DNA from: Bacillus massilioanorexius
GTDB lineage: Bacteria > Bacillota > Bacilli > Bacillales > DSM-1321
Assembly: GCF_902374955.1 (NCBI RefSeq)
Contig: NZ_CABKRX010000045.1
Coordinates: 1 to 64,000 of the forward strand
Direction of reading: 5' to 3'
DNA: 64,000 nucleotides
In this document: piece by piece, positions 27,132 through 36,539 of the stretch
Numbering within the stretch: position 1 is the stretch's first letter
How the letters are laid out: each line of letters begins with the position of its first letter
Position numbers and translations under genes: made by a program
The notes under the pieces: model-generated
Databases searched by the model: none
Seen by the model: only the letters and a program-made list of their open reading frames with translations
Told to the model about the DNA's origin: nothing

Positions 27132-27540
27132 CATCATTCTTCAAACAACAGCTAAGGTAACAGCGTTTGTCATCATTCTTTTCTCCATCCGCCTTTTCTT
27201 CTCTGGACATTATTATGCTGGAGGAGGTTTTGTTGGAGGTTTAATGACATCCGCGGCGCTTGTATTAATCATGATTGCCTTTGATATGAAAACTGTTTCT
27301 TATATCTTACCAATTAATTATCGAATATTAATTGGAGTCGGTTTACTCACGTCCACATCGACAGGTTTGATAGGTGTGTTCATGAAAGAACCATTTTTAA
27401 CACATTATTTTGGATATTTTGATCTACCTATTATCGGCAAAACATCCTTACACACAGCTTCATTATTTGATTTAGGTGTATATTTTGTAGTTGTTGGCGT
27501 AACAATGACCATCATTCAAAGTATAGGGGAGAGTGAATAA
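27118..27540 (+). CDS. mrpB: Mrp antiporter subunit B
   Basis: A 140-residue, four-helix membrane subunit with the conserved GHYYAGGGFVGGLMTSAALVL segment. It is part of the hetero-oligomeric Mrp complex. Its ATG lies inside the end of mrpA with AAAGGAGG just upstream, and its stop overlaps the mrpC start by one base, so translation is coupled. Confidence 0.93.
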   Translation: MKTNDIILQTTAKVTAFVIILFSIRLFFSGHYYAGGGFVGGLMTSAALVLIMIAFDMKTVSYILPINYRILIGVGLLTSTSTGLIGVFMKEPFLTHYFGYFDLPIIGKTSLHTASLFDLGVYFVVVGVTMTIIQSIGESE

Positions 27541-27881
27541 TGGAAATTTTAATGGCTATTGTAATAGGAGTCTTATTTACTTGTGCAACCTATTTGATGC
27601 TTTCAAAAAGTATTTTACGAATCATTATTGGTACAGGATTATTAAGTCATGGGGCACATTTATTAATCCTGACAATGGGTGGATTAAAACGTGGTGCAGT
27701 TCCTCTTCTTGGTGAACATGCAAAATCTTATGTAGATCCTTTACCACAAGCGTTAATCTTAACAGCCATTGTTATTAGCTTTGGTGTTACGGCTTACTTT
27801 CTAGTATTGGCATATCGTACATATCAAGAACTAGGAACAGACAACATGGATTTACTGAGAGGAAACGATTCAAATGAATAG
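27540..27881 (+). CDS. mrpC: Mrp antiporter subunit C
   Basis: A 113-residue subunit, homologue of complex I NuoK: three helices with GLLSHGAHLLILTMGG and the PLPQALILTAIVISFGVTAY motif. It overlaps mrpD by eight bases. Confidence 0.93.
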   Translation: MEILMAIVIGVLFTCATYLMLSKSILRIIIGTGLLSHGAHLLILTMGGLKRGAVPLLGEHAKSYVDPLPQALILTAIVISFGVTAYFLVLAYRTYQELGTDNMDLLRGNDSNE

Positions 27882-29364
27882 TCACAATATCGTATTTGCA
27901 CCTGTTTTATTGCCCCTTTTAACAGGTATATTCTTAATTTTTTTCCGTAACATTACGTTTCAAAGAGTTCTCTCTATTATCTCTTTTATTTTTGGAATAG
28001 GGATTGCCTTTTATCTAATATCAGCTGTTCACGCGAGTGAATACGGACAACTAGCAGTAGATATGAGTAGCTGGAGTGCTCCATTTGGGATTACCATTAC
28101 AGCGGATATGCTTTCGGCTATTCTAGTACTGACAACAAATATAATTGGATTATGTGTAGTGATATACTCATTTCGTTCAATCGGAAAAGAACGCGAACAA
28201 TTCTATTACTATACGGTATTCCAGCTTCTATTCGTTGGAGTAAACGGTGCCTTCCTAACAGGTGATATCTTTAACTTATTCGTATTTTTTGAAGTCATGC
28301 TAATGGCTTCATACGTGTTACTTGTATTAGGTGGAACAAAAATTCAATTACGTGAAACCATTAAATACATTTTAGTAAACGTGATATCATCAGCCATTTT
28401 TGTTATTACTGTTGCTTATTTATATTCCGTTGTAGGAACATTAAATATGGCTGACCTTTCTAGAAGAATAACAGAAATTGATCAACCGGGGATCATCACC
28501 GTAATTGCCGTTCTTTTCTTAATTGTATTCGGTCTAAAGGGTGCTGTTTTTCCATTATTCTTCTGGTTACCAGGTTCTTATTATGCAGCCCCGGCTCCAG
28601 TTTTAGCTCTTTTTGGCGCATTACTTACGAAAGTTGGCGTGTATTCCATCTTCCGTACGTACACGTTAATTTTCAATCATGATCCAAGTTTCACACATAC
28701 ATTATTAGGTGTCGTTGGATTACTATCCATCATCGTTGGAGTAATAGGAGCCATTGCCTATTGGGATATTAAAAAAATCATTATCTACAACATCATTATC
28801 GCAGTAGGTGTCATTGTTTTTGGTATTTCACTAAATAACGAAGCAGGCACTTCAGGGGCACTTTTATATTTGGTTCACGATATGATTATTAAGGCTGCAT
28901 TATTCCTGCTTATCGGATTAATGATTAAAATCACTGGGACAAGTGACCTTAGAAAAATGAGCGGGTTAATTAAAAGCTACCCTCTTTTAGGCTGGGCATT
29001 TTTCATTGCAGCCATTTCATTAGCCGGTATTCCGCCACTTAGTGGTTTTGCCGGTAAATTAATGATTTTACAAGGTTCTGTAGAAGCTAAAGCTTATTTC
29101 GGCACATTTATTGTTTTAGCATCTAGTTTATTCGTTCTATACTCCGTCATGAAAGTATTCATTAATGGATTTTGGGGAGCACCCGTTAAAGTGGATGAAC
29201 TGCCAAGTAAAACTCATATCACTTTACTTCTTCCAGCTATCGTCTTGGTAGCTATTTCATTAGCTTTTGGTTTAGGTCTTGAGAAAGTATTGCCTTATAT
29301 CTCTCAGGCTACTGAAACACTATTGAATCCAGATCTTTACATTGATGCGATTATAAAGGAGTGA
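27874..29364 (+). CDS. mrpD: Mrp antiporter subunit D
   Basis: A 496-residue, about 14-helix subunit of the NuoM/NuoN antiporter-like family. FFEVMLMASYVLL (Glu), GLKGAVFPLFFWLPGSYYAAPAPVLALFGALLTKVG (Lys) and LVHDMIIKAALFLLIG are the conserved proton-channel segments. It works together with MrpA in exchange. A six-base gap separates it from mrpE. Confidence 0.94.
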   Translation: MNSHNIVFAPVLLPLLTGIFLIFFRNITFQRVLSIISFIFGIGIAFYLISAVHASEYGQLAVDMSSWSAPFGITITADMLSAILVLTTNIIGLCVVIYSFRSIGKEREQFYYYTVFQLLFVGVNGAFLTGDIFNLFVFFEVMLMASYVLLVLGGTKIQLRETIKYILVNVISSAIFVITVAYLYSVVGTLNMADLSRRITEIDQPGIITVIAVLFLIVFGLKGAVFPLFFWLPGSYYAAPAPVLALFGALLTKVGVYSIFRTYTLIFNHDPSFTHTLLGVVGLLSIIVGVIGAIAYWDIKKIIIYNIIIAVGVIVFGISLNNEAGTSGALLYLVHDMIIKAALFLLIGLMIKITGTSDLRKMSGLIKSYPLLGWAFFIAAISLAGIPPLSGFAGKLMILQGSVEAKAYFGTFIVLASSLFVLYSVMKVFINGFWGAPVKVDELPSKTHITLLLPAIVLVAISLAFGLGLEKVLPYISQATETLLNPDLYIDAIIKE

Positions 29365-29370
29365 TGTAAA

Positions 29371-29847
29371 ATGGCATTTCAAATATTAATAAACTTGGTC
29401 CTAGCCTTTGTATGGATGTTCTTAGCTCACTCTTATAGTCCTTCTTCTTTTACTGTAGGATACTTACTTGGTTTGCTCATCCTTTTAGGATTTAGAAGAT
29501 TTCTTAAATCTAAATTTTATTTAATAAGAGTATGGGCGGTCATCAAGCTAATATTTATTTTTATTAAAGAATTATTGCTTGCAAATATATCTGTATTAAA
29601 GGTTATTATTAAGCCTAAGTTAGATATGAAACCTGGTATATTCGCTTTAGAAACGGAGCTTAAAAGAGATTGGGAAATAACTTTGTTAGCTAATCTAATT
29701 ACATTAACTCCGGGTACATTAGTTATTGATGTATCAGAAGATAATAAAATTCTCTATATTCATGCAATGAATATAGATGATGTTCCTTCTGAAATTGATG
29801 CTATCAAAAATTCATTTGAAAAAGCGATCTTGGAGGTGAGCCGTTAA
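29371..29847 (+). CDS. mrpE: Mrp antiporter subunit E
   Basis: A 158-residue subunit: two N-terminal helices, then a cytoplasmic domain with the family motif NLITLTPGTLVIDVSED. AAAGGAGTGATG precedes the ATG. Required for full antiport in B. subtilis. Confidence 0.92.
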   Translation: MAFQILINLVLAFVWMFLAHSYSPSSFTVGYLLGLLILLGFRRFLKSKFYLIRVWAVIKLIFIFIKELLLANISVLKVIIKPKLDMKPGIFALETELKRDWEITLLANLITLTPGTLVIDVSEDNKILYIHAMNIDDVPSEIDAIKNSFEKAILEVSR

Positions 29848-30132
29848 ATGTTTAATGCTTTTATTACATTTGCTCTCATATGCCTCTCACTCTCAATGCT
29901 TGGTTTGATTTATAGAGTAATAAAAGGGCCATCCATTCCAGATAGAGTTATTGCACTAGATGCTATCGGAATTAATCTAATTGGGATTATTGCATTGATT
30001 TCCATTTTATTAGATACCTATGCCTTTCTTGAAGTCATCCTTCTATTGGGGATACTTGCATTTATTGGAACAGTAGCTATGGCTAAGTATTTAGAGAAGG
30101 GAGAGATTATTGAGGATGATCGAAATAAGTAA
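29848..30132 (+). CDS. mrpF: Mrp antiporter subunit F
   Basis: A 94-residue, three-helix subunit with the conserved GPSIPDRVIALDAIGINLIGI segment, whose Asp is essential in homologues. It begins directly after the mrpE stop (TAAATG), with GAGGTGAG as ribosome site, and overlaps mrpG. Confidence 0.92.
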   Translation: MFNAFITFALICLSLSMLGLIYRVIKGPSIPDRVIALDAIGINLIGIIALISILLDTYAFLEVILLLGILAFIGTVAMAKYLEKGEIIEDDRNK

Positions 30133-30454
30133 AATCTTCGCAACAGCCCTAATCGTTATTGGAGCGTTACTAAGCTTAATAGCCACCTTCGGAATTCTTC
30201 GACTGCCTGATGTATATACAAGAAATCACGCAGCTTCTAAGAGCGCTACTTTAGGGATTATGACAATAATGTTAGGAACGTTCATATATTTTTATATTGA
30301 ACATGGCCACTTTAACTCTCGTGTGTTACTTGCCATTGTGTTTGTATTTTTTACGGCACCTGTATCTGGCCACTTAATCAGTAGAGCCGCATACAATTCC
30401 GGAGTTAAGCTTTGGGATAAAAGTGTAAGAGATGATTTAAAAAAGACAAAATAA
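30110..30454 (+). CDS. mrpG: Mrp antiporter subunit G
   Basis: A 114-residue, three-helix subunit with GILRLPDVYTRNHAASKSATLG, the MnhG/PhaG signature. Last gene of the operon. The start is uncertain: TTG 30110 is six bases after GGGAG, while ATG 30116 is 12 bases after it; the difference is two residues. A terminator follows at once. Confidence 0.9.
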   Translation: MRMIEISKIFATALIVIGALLSLIATFGILRLPDVYTRNHAASKSATLGIMTIMLGTFIYFYIEHGHFNSRVLLAIVFVFFTAPVSGHLISRAAYNSGVKLWDKSVRDDLKKTK

Positions 30455-30461
30455 TAAATAA

Positions 30462-30518
30462 GAAAAAGAGGGAGAGTGTCCAGAAAATAAAATGTGATGG
30501 ATACCCTCCCTCTTTTTC
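30462..30518 (+). terminator. mrp operon terminator
   Basis: GAAAAAGAGGGAG...CTCCCTCTTTTTC hairpin with an inner GTGTCC / GGATAC pairing, followed by T-rich sequence. The GTGTCC core recalls the hairpins at 4009 and 13201. Confidence 0.8.
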
Positions 30519-30654
30519 TACTATATTAAGCACATCAACCAAAGAGTAAAATAAAGTAATGCATATGGCAGAAGCCAGCAATATGACTTTTTTTAGAATT
30601 CCAGAACATACTCATACAAATATGTCCATAAAAATGTAGCTTATTTCAAGCGTA

Positions 30655-30693
30655 GGAGCCTCTAAAAGATGACTTTGATCACTTTGAGGCTCT
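30655..30693. repeat. GAGCCTC hairpin in the mrpG downstream region
   Basis: GAGCCTC...GAGGCTC inverted repeat resembling the GGAGCCTCTGAAAAG hairpin at 35529 but decayed. The rest of 30519-30928 shows no gene. Confidence 0.35.
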
Positions 30694-30928
30694 TAAAGTT
30701 TCTGATTCATAAGCCTCACTATGACGAAACACTATCATTCCATTCCACTATGCTTAATTTACGTTGTAGAAATAGGAAGGCATTCTTTCAGTTTCTATTT
30801 TTTGTATGAAATGTTAACTATTTATATAATTTAGTTAAATAAGTTCGTAAAAAGTTAACTTTCCCATACAGTACAACCCGCTATATTTAAATTAGGGAGA
30901 TATTCACATCATAGTAGGAGGGGATGAA

Positions 30929-31939
30929 ATGAAAGATCAAATTGACATCATAGGAGCTGGCATTGGTGGTCTTTGTGCGGCAATAGCCGTGCAAAAATTG
31001 GGGTATAATGTCAAACTATTCGAAAAGCAACCTCAAAGCTTTGAAATTGGTTCAGGTATAATACTTGGTGCAAATGCAATGGTCTCACTAGATTATTTAG
31101 GGATAGGAAATCAGATTCGAGAGATTGCCTATGAAGAAAATGTATGTACAATTCTTTCAAATAAAGGAAAAGAACTCACAAAATTAGACTATAGAGGCAC
31201 TTCAACAGCAAACTACACATTTGTTTTACGATCTGATTTAATAAAGATTCTATCAGAGACATTACAGCCTAATAGCATTATTTTCAATAAACAACTCACA
31301 AGCTTTAAACAAAATGATGAAGGCATCTTAATCTATTTTGAAGATGGGACTTCTTTTCATGCCCATTATATGATAGCAAGTGATGGAATTTTCTCAACTG
31401 TTAGGCAACAATTACTTCCTGACAAAAAAGTTCGATTTGCAGGATATACCTGCTGGAGAGGTGTTGTTGAAAGCTGTCCACAATACATTGAAAGAAAATA
31501 TACTGAGACGTGGGGTCCAAAAGGGCGTATAGGTATTATTCCATTAACCAACAATCGAATCTATTGGTATGCCTTTAAGAACTGCCAAGCAAACGATAAA
31601 GAATTAAAGCAATGGAAAATGGCCGATATTCTTTTTAATTTTTCAGATTACCATCCACCTATTCAACAAATTATTGATCGTACTAAGGAAGACCGAATTT
31701 TTCAAAAAGATATTTATGATTTAGACCCAATTTTTCAATTCACATGCGATCGTATTCTTTTATTGGGAGACGCAGCACACGCTACAACCCCTAATATGGG
31801 ACAAGGAGCCCTGTCAGACAATTGAGGATTCATTATTTCTTGCGTTGTGCTAAAAAAATGCCTCAACTGTCAAACAAGCATTTATTTACTATGAAAAACA
31901 AAGATTAAATCGCACAAGAACTAAAAGAATGTTACGTAA
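30929..31939 (+). pseudogene. broken FAD-dependent monooxygenase
   Basis: The first 299 codons are a group A flavin monooxygenase: FAD site DIIGAGIGGLCAAIAV, DG motif MIASDGIFSTVR, and LLLGDAAHATTPNMGQGA. The usual continuation ACQxIEDSLFLALC is present but one base out of frame: an extra C near 31810 makes the frame end at 31825. In the shifted frame a TAA at about 31849 interrupts LALC-KNASTVKQAFIYYEKQRLNR. Coding similarity ends at about 31938, where a small repeat element begins, so the last part of the protein is missing. The ribosome site AGGAGGGG is intact. A hydroxylase or oxidase of an aromatic or related substrate is likely; the substrate is unknown. Confidence 0.8.
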
Positions 31940-32087
31940 GGCTGTTTTCTCATACTTTTCGTCTATGAACAAGTAGTGAATATAAGCTGAGTTGAAAGCT
32001 GCTCTTGTAAGAGTTTCACGCCTTACGCTCCAATCAATCTTTTTATGTAATTTTATTCACTGATTTACAATCTTTTAGAAAATAGTC
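31940..32087. repeat. dispersed repeat with GGCTGTTTTC / GAAAA(C/T)AG(C/T)C ends
   Basis: About 148 bases from GGCTGTTTTCTC to GAAAATAGTC, imperfect inverted ends. The interior (TATGAACAAGTAGTGA, CTTACGCTCCAATCAATC) is shared with the copies at 36540-36875 and 49554-49776. It directly abuts the truncated monooxygenase pseudogene. Confidence 0.55.
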
Positions 32088-32094
32088 TAAAAAA

Positions 32095-32119
32095 AGACCC
32101 TCTCCGAAGAGACGGGTCT
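32095..32119 (-). terminator. yuxO terminator overlapping its stop
   Basis: AGACCC-TCTC-CGAA-GAGA-C-GGGTCT hairpin followed by seven T on the minus strand. The right arm includes the stop codon. Confidence 0.75.
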
Positions 32120-32498
32120 ATTTTTCAATAACAGCCATTGTACATCTAGAAGTACAAATTAATTTTTCTTGCTCATCTACAATTTTTATATCCCAAACCA
32201 TTGTTTTTCTTCCTCTATGTAATATGGTTGCTATAGCTGTTACTATTCCATCTTTCTTTCCACGAATATGATTCGCATTAATTTCCAAGCCAACAGTAGC
32301 TTCTTTTTCAGAATCAATAAGAGAAAAAGCTCCAATACTTGCGACAGTTTCAGCTAGTGCAGCCGATGCTCCACCATGCAATAGGCCCATTGGCTGTCGA
32401 GTTCTTTCATCAACAGGCATCGTCGCAATTACTTTCCCTTCTTCAAGAGAGGTAATCTCAATTCCCAATGTGTTAATTAATGTGTTTTCAATATTCAT
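32118..32498 (-). CDS. yuxO: hotdog-fold acyl-CoA thioesterase YuxO
   Basis: A 126-residue PaaI/MenI-type hotdog thioesterase: QPMGLLHGGASAALAETVAS carries the active-site Gly/His and acidic residue, and GLEINANHIRG is the conserved beta-strand region. B. subtilis YuxO has been proposed to hydrolyse 1,4-dihydroxynaphthoyl-CoA in menaquinone synthesis; the substrate here is inferred. AAAGGAG precedes the ATG. In B. subtilis it also lies downstream of mrpG. Confidence 0.85.
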   Translation of the reverse strand: MNIENTLINTLGIEITSLEEGKVIATMPVDERTRQPMGLLHGGASAALAETVASIGAFSLIDSEKEATVGLEINANHIRGKKDGIVTAIATILHRGRKTMVWDIKIVDEQEKLICTSRCTMAVIEK

Positions 32499-32614
32499 CT
32501 TATATCGGCTCCTTTATTTGGTTTCTTATATTCTTAAAATGGATAATTAAGACATTTTGCCATCATACGCATATCATAGCTATATCAACTTACTTATTAC
32601 AGGAGGGTTGCCTT

Positions 32615-33040
32615 ATGCAAAATTTATATTATTATCCATATCCTGTTTATTATCCTGCATTTATTTCTGTTGACTCCTTTCCTCATTCCCTTACTACATC
32701 CGCAGCAACGTTCTCATCATATCCTTATGCCCGAATTTTGCCACAAATAAATCCAAATACATTTATGAATTCTGCCAGACAATCAAAAGATTTGCTTAGA
32801 GATGCTCAAACTGTATCAGAAGGTGTGTATAAATCTCATAGTTTTTCTAAGCAACTAATGGAGGCTGCACAACAATCAAATACAGAGCTAGTAAAAAATT
32901 TAATTGCAAGCTTAGCTATTCAAAACCATTCTGAAATAGCTTATAATCCAGATGGAATACGTATTACTATAACACCCAAAAATCAAACAAATAATTGTTG
33001 TACTGTTATTCTATCATTAAAATGGCAAGATTTTATATAA
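32615..33040 (+). CDS. YuzC-like small protein
   Basis: A 141-residue protein. It has a Tyr/Pro-rich N-terminus (NLYYYPYPVYYPAF), a Ser/Thr-rich stretch, and a helical-plus-strand domain with SFSKQLMEAAQQSNTELVKNLIASLAI ... YNPDGIRITITP ... CCTVILSLKW. This pattern recalls B. subtilis YuzC and related spore-associated small proteins, but the link is from memory. AGGAGGG lies at good distance from ATG 32615; the frame is open further upstream without a ribosome site. Divergent from yuxO. Confidence 0.6.
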   Translation: MQNLYYYPYPVYYPAFISVDSFPHSLTTSAATFSSYPYARILPQINPNTFMNSARQSKDLLRDAQTVSEGVYKSHSFSKQLMEAAQQSNTELVKNLIASLAIQNHSEIAYNPDGIRITITPKNQTNNCCTVILSLKWQDFI

Positions 33041-33078
33041 TTTTACTTTATTTAACAACAATAAAATCTTATATAAGA

Positions 33079-33120
33079 AAAAAGGCCTAAAGGTATGATT
33101 TTGTAACCTTTAGCCTTTTT
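33079..33120. terminator. bidirectional terminator
   Basis: AAAAAGGCcTAAAGGT / ACCTTTAGCCTTTTT between the YuzC-like gene and pepA. Confidence 0.8.
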
Positions 33121-33145
33121 GCTAAGCCACTAGTGCGACTATATA

Positions 33146-34648
33146 TTAATGAATCGACTTAAAATCTCTAACAAATTGTGCTAGCGTTTTGGACATAACT
33201 CCAGTAGCTCCTGGCTCTTGTAAAGCACTAGATTTTTTGGTTGTTGCTGTTCCTGCTATATCTAAATGAATCCAAGGTGTTTCTTCTGCAAATTCTCCTA
33301 CAAAAGCTGCACCCATGATTGCATGCCCTTCTCGCCCTGGCGAATTATTCAAATCTGCAATTCTACTGTTTTTAACTCTTGCTCTATCCTTAGCGGTAAT
33401 AGGAAGCTGCCACATCGGTTCTCCTGTTTGTTCAGAAGCAGCTTTCATTTGTTGAAGTAGCTCATCATTATTTGTAAATACACCTGTCATTTCATTTCCT
33501 AATGCTACAACTACTCCGCCAGTTAATGTAGCAATATCCACTACATATTCAGCTCCATGCTGTTTCGCATACGTTACACCGTCTGCTAACGCTAATCTAC
33601 CTTCAGCATCCGTGTTCAATACTTCTATTGTTTTTCCACTTAATGAAGTAATAACATCATCAGGCTTGAATGCTGTAGCACTAACTACATTATCAGTGGA
33701 AGCAATGACAGCTACAACATTTTGTTTCGGCTTTAGTTCACCTATTATCTCCATAGCCCCTAATACAGCAGCTGCTCCCCCCATATCCGTTTTCATACCG
33801 ATCATACTTTCTCTTGGTTTCAAAGAATATCCTCCTGTATCATAAGTGATACCTTTTCCAACTAATCCGATAACATCCTTCCATTCTTCTTTTCCTTGAT
33901 ACTTTAAGACGATCATTGCTGGTGGTTCTACTGAACCTTGGTTAACAGCAAGTAAGGCCCCCATTCCCAATTCTTCCATTTCTTTTTTATTCAGGATTTC
34001 TATCTCAAATCCATATTTTTCAGCTGTTTGCTGAGAATAATTTGCCAATACGGTCGAAGTTAAAATATTTGGAGGTAAATTAACAAGTGTTCTAGCATAG
34101 TTTATTCCTTTACCATTAAAGAACCCAATTTGCATATATTTTCTAATCGTGTCATGATTGCTGGAAGAATAAATTGCAATATCCTCTATTTTTCCTTTAG
34201 ACGGACTATTATTTGTTTTATAACCATCAAAAGAGTAAGCTGAAAGCATATACACCTCACCTATAAGTGTTGCTGCTTTTTCAATAGTTATTGGTCCCCC
34301 CATTAATGAATCCACATCTACTGCGACCGATGATAGCTTTAAATCTTGTACACACTTAAAAGCCTTTGCTAAGCCCTCTTTCCAATCTTCCTCCGTTACT
34401 TGTTGTTCTCTGCCTAATCCCACAAACAGAATTCGTTTCGTTTTAATTTTACCTAGTGTATGTATAACTGAAATAGCTTTTTTCTTTGTAGAAATATCAC
34501 CACTTTTGATTAGTTCACTAATTTGATGATCCATTGCTTCATTACAATAAGGTAAAATTCCACGTAAGTTATAACCCGGATGATGTATACCTAAAATTAA
34601 GCATTCGATTTCTGTGTCTTGTAACCAGCTTTTTTCTAACGAAAACAT
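33146..34648 (-). CDS. pepA: leucyl aminopeptidase (M17)
   Basis: A 500-residue M17 family cytosolic aminopeptidase (B. subtilis YuiE has the same length). The N-terminal domain is followed by the di-metal catalytic domain: VGKGITYDTGGYSLKP (Lys/Asp), MKTDMGGAAAVLGA and the signature NTDAEGRLALADG. It removes N-terminal residues from peptides. GGAGGAAATAGT precedes the ATG. Confidence 0.93.
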   Translation of the reverse strand: MFSLEKSWLQDTEIECLILGIHHPGYNLRGILPYCNEAMDHQISELIKSGDISTKKKAISVIHTLGKIKTKRILFVGLGREQQVTEEDWKEGLAKAFKCVQDLKLSSVAVDVDSLMGGPITIEKAATLIGEVYMLSAYSFDGYKTNNSPSKGKIEDIAIYSSSNHDTIRKYMQIGFFNGKGINYARTLVNLPPNILTSTVLANYSQQTAEKYGFEIEILNKKEMEELGMGALLAVNQGSVEPPAMIVLKYQGKEEWKDVIGLVGKGITYDTGGYSLKPRESMIGMKTDMGGAAAVLGAMEIIGELKPKQNVVAVIASTDNVVSATAFKPDDVITSLSGKTIEVLNTDAEGRLALADGVTYAKQHGAEYVVDIATLTGGVVVALGNEMTGVFTNNDELLQQMKAASEQTGEPMWQLPITAKDRARVKNSRIADLNNSPGREGHAIMGAAFVGEFAEETPWIHLDIAGTATTKKSSALQEPGATGVMSKTLAQFVRDFKSIH

Positions 34649-35035
34649 ACTATTTCCTCCATTGTATAAAATAAATTTGATTTAGCACTTTTTTACACTG
34701 ACCTCCACCTAGACTTCACTTTTCTTCTTGATTTCAAGTGAAATTCTGGTAGAAGTAAAATAAACAAAATTTTTCGACTGTAGTATTTACACGCCTCTAT
34801 AGAATGAAAATATTACAGTTATCATTATATACTAAAGAACTAGTTACTGTATTCCTGAAGTATATTAATTAAACTCAACTCTCATTTAAATTGTTTTAGC
34901 CTTAATTTGGACGAAATAAAAAATACAATTATTTTTATGTTAGATACAACATAAAGATGGGTAAATGAAATATCCTAACGATAGCATATGATTATCAAAC
35001 TTAGAAATACAATTATAATAAAGAAGGTGAAGCCA
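34649..35035. other. gene-free stretch between pepA and yuiD
   Basis: AT-rich divergent promoter region; no gene, repeat or clear operator seen. The yuiD frame is open from 34988, but without a ribosome site there. Confidence 0.4.
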
Positions 35036-35515
35036 ATGAACATTATTTGGAATTTCCCAATTGTAGCTTCTCTCATCGCAATCTTTTTCGCGCAATTTGT
35101 TAAAGTTCCAATTTATTATATCGCGACTAGACGTTTTGATTGGTCTCTCTTAACTAGTACTGGTGGTATGCCTAGTTCCCATTCTGCTGCAGTAACGGCA
35201 TTAGCAACTGCAATTGCTTTAGAAAATGGATTTGACTCTCCTATCTTTGCTGTAGCAACTATGTTTGCTATTATCACTATGTTTGACGCTACTGGTGTCC
35301 GCAGACAAGCAGGTGAACAAGCTGCCGTCTTAAATAAGCTTGTTCATGATTTTACAACTTTTGTTTATGAGGCAAAGCATTGGCAAGAGCAAGAAGAGCA
35401 GCAAAAACAAAAAAAATTGAAGGAGTTACTTGGGCATAAACCGATTGAAGTATTTTTGGGAGCATTAACTGGGATTCTTCTTACCCTTTTACTTTATTAC
35501 ATCTTTTATCCATAA
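35036..35515 (+). CDS. yuiD: DUF212 acid-phosphatase/VPR family membrane protein YuiD
   Basis: A 159-residue membrane protein with three or four helices and the phosphatase-like STGGMPSSHSAAVTALATAIAL segment (GxPSSH as in PAP2-type enzymes), then DATGVRRQAGEQAAVLN. B. subtilis YuiD has the same size and place. A phosphatase activity on a lipid or small phosphate is suggested by the motif but not proven for the family. GAAGGTGA precedes ATG 35036. Confidence 0.85.
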   Translation: MNIIWNFPIVASLIAIFFAQFVKVPIYYIATRRFDWSLLTSTGGMPSSHSAAVTALATAIALENGFDSPIFAVATMFAIITMFDATGVRRQAGEQAAVLNKLVHDFTTFVYEAKHWQEQEEQQKQKKLKELLGHKPIEVFLGALTGILLTLLLYYIFYP

Positions 35516-35528
35516 TTCGTAAAAAAAT

Positions 35529-35572
35529 AGGAGCCTCTGAAAAGTGATAATAAATCACTTTTCAGAGGCTCC
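35529..35572 (+). terminator. terminator, GGAGCCTCTGAAAAGTGAT family
   Basis: Perfect 20-base arms (AGGAGCCTCTGAAAAGTGAT and complement) downstream of yuiD. Related hairpins lie at 13359, 44745 and 63800. Confidence 0.75.
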
Positions 35573-35712
35573 TTAGCTTTATGTTATCTACGTTTTTTAT
35601 GAATCCGTTTATATACATGTATTCTTACTTTCTAAATAAAGCTCGTATTACACGCTTTAGATTTTGCATTATTTTATTTTCAGCTTTAAGAAATCTCATA
35701 AAAGATAAAAGA

Positions 35713-35735
35713 TTGTCCATCAATGTTTTGGACAA
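35713..35735 (-). terminator. yuiC terminator
   Basis: TTGTCC / GGACAA hairpin followed by TCTTTTATCTTTT on the minus strand. Confidence 0.5.
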
Positions 35736-35789
35736 CCTCCTAATAAAGAATTCCTTAAACATTACCTATGTTAATTTCGTGATTATAGC

Positions 35790-36449
35790 TTATTTCTTAT
35801 GTTTTTTAATAAACTGTTGACGAAACACTTGCTTTTCTTCACTTTCATTCAGTGATGTTAATTCAGTCTCTGTTAATTTACCATTTCCTCTTTTAATAAC
35901 ATACACATCTACTTCTTTTTTGCCCCATTCATTATATACATCTTGTACCGTCTCATAGTATAAATCTAATTTATTACCTTTAATGGCTCCACCAATATCA
36001 GCTACCACTCCATAGCCGTAATCCGGAATATAAAGAATCGTACCTATTGGAAAAACGTTGATATCAGCTGCAATAGTGGAGTAGTAATCTCTCTTCACTT
36101 TTACTCCAGAATACGTAATCCCATAGGAAGGATGATTTGGACTTTTCCCCGTAGATTCAAAACCAGCAGTATAGCCCGTTGCAATAACACTAGCTTTTTT
36201 ATACATTGAAAAATCCTCTTCTAATTCATCAGGGAGCGTTTCTTCCTGTGCTGTTGTATTTCGACTAGTTGGCAAATCGATATAAGCTTGTAATCTTTGA
36301 CTAAATCCTTCTATACTTTGATCCTTTTCAGCTAATAAAAATAACTCTCGAGCTTTCACACCTGTAAGATGAAAGTATGTCGCTTGTATAGCTAACAAAA
36401 ATAGTAATAAAACAAATACTAATTTCAACAATTTTTTATTTTTTTTCAT
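35790..36449 (-). CDS. yuiC: 3D-domain protein YuiC
   Basis: A 219-residue secreted or membrane-anchored protein. The N-terminal helix (LLKLVFVLLLFLLAIQATYF) is a signal anchor. A linker follows, then a C-terminal 3D domain (VIATGYTAGFESTGKSPNHPSYGITYSG ... AADINVFPIGTILYI ... VVADIGGAIKGNKLDLYYE) with the three conserved Asp. The fold is that of MltA-type lytic transglycosylases; B. subtilis YuiC is a stationary-phase survival (Sps/Rpf-like) muralytic enzyme. ATG 36449 has GGAGTGGAGAG upstream; a longer frame to 36485 does not. Confidence 0.85.
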   Translation of the reverse strand: MKKNKKLLKLVFVLLLFLLAIQATYFHLTGVKARELFLLAEKDQSIEGFSQRLQAYIDLPTSRNTTAQEETLPDELEEDFSMYKKASVIATGYTAGFESTGKSPNHPSYGITYSGVKVKRDYYSTIAADINVFPIGTILYIPDYGYGVVADIGGAIKGNKLDLYYETVQDVYNEWGKKEVDVYVIKRGNGKLTETELTSLNESEEKQVFRQQFIKKHKK

Positions 36450-36539
36450 TTTCTCTCCACTCCTCTCGGAAATAGTACTTTCCAAAAAGAATAGAAAATA
36501 TGCATTTCAAAAAACGTTAATGTTCCTTCATTATTTTTC

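Noticed and set aside
31366..31554. 62-codon minus-strand frame inside the monooxygenase pseudogene
   Set aside because: It overlaps clear coding sequence on the other strand and lacks a ribosome site.
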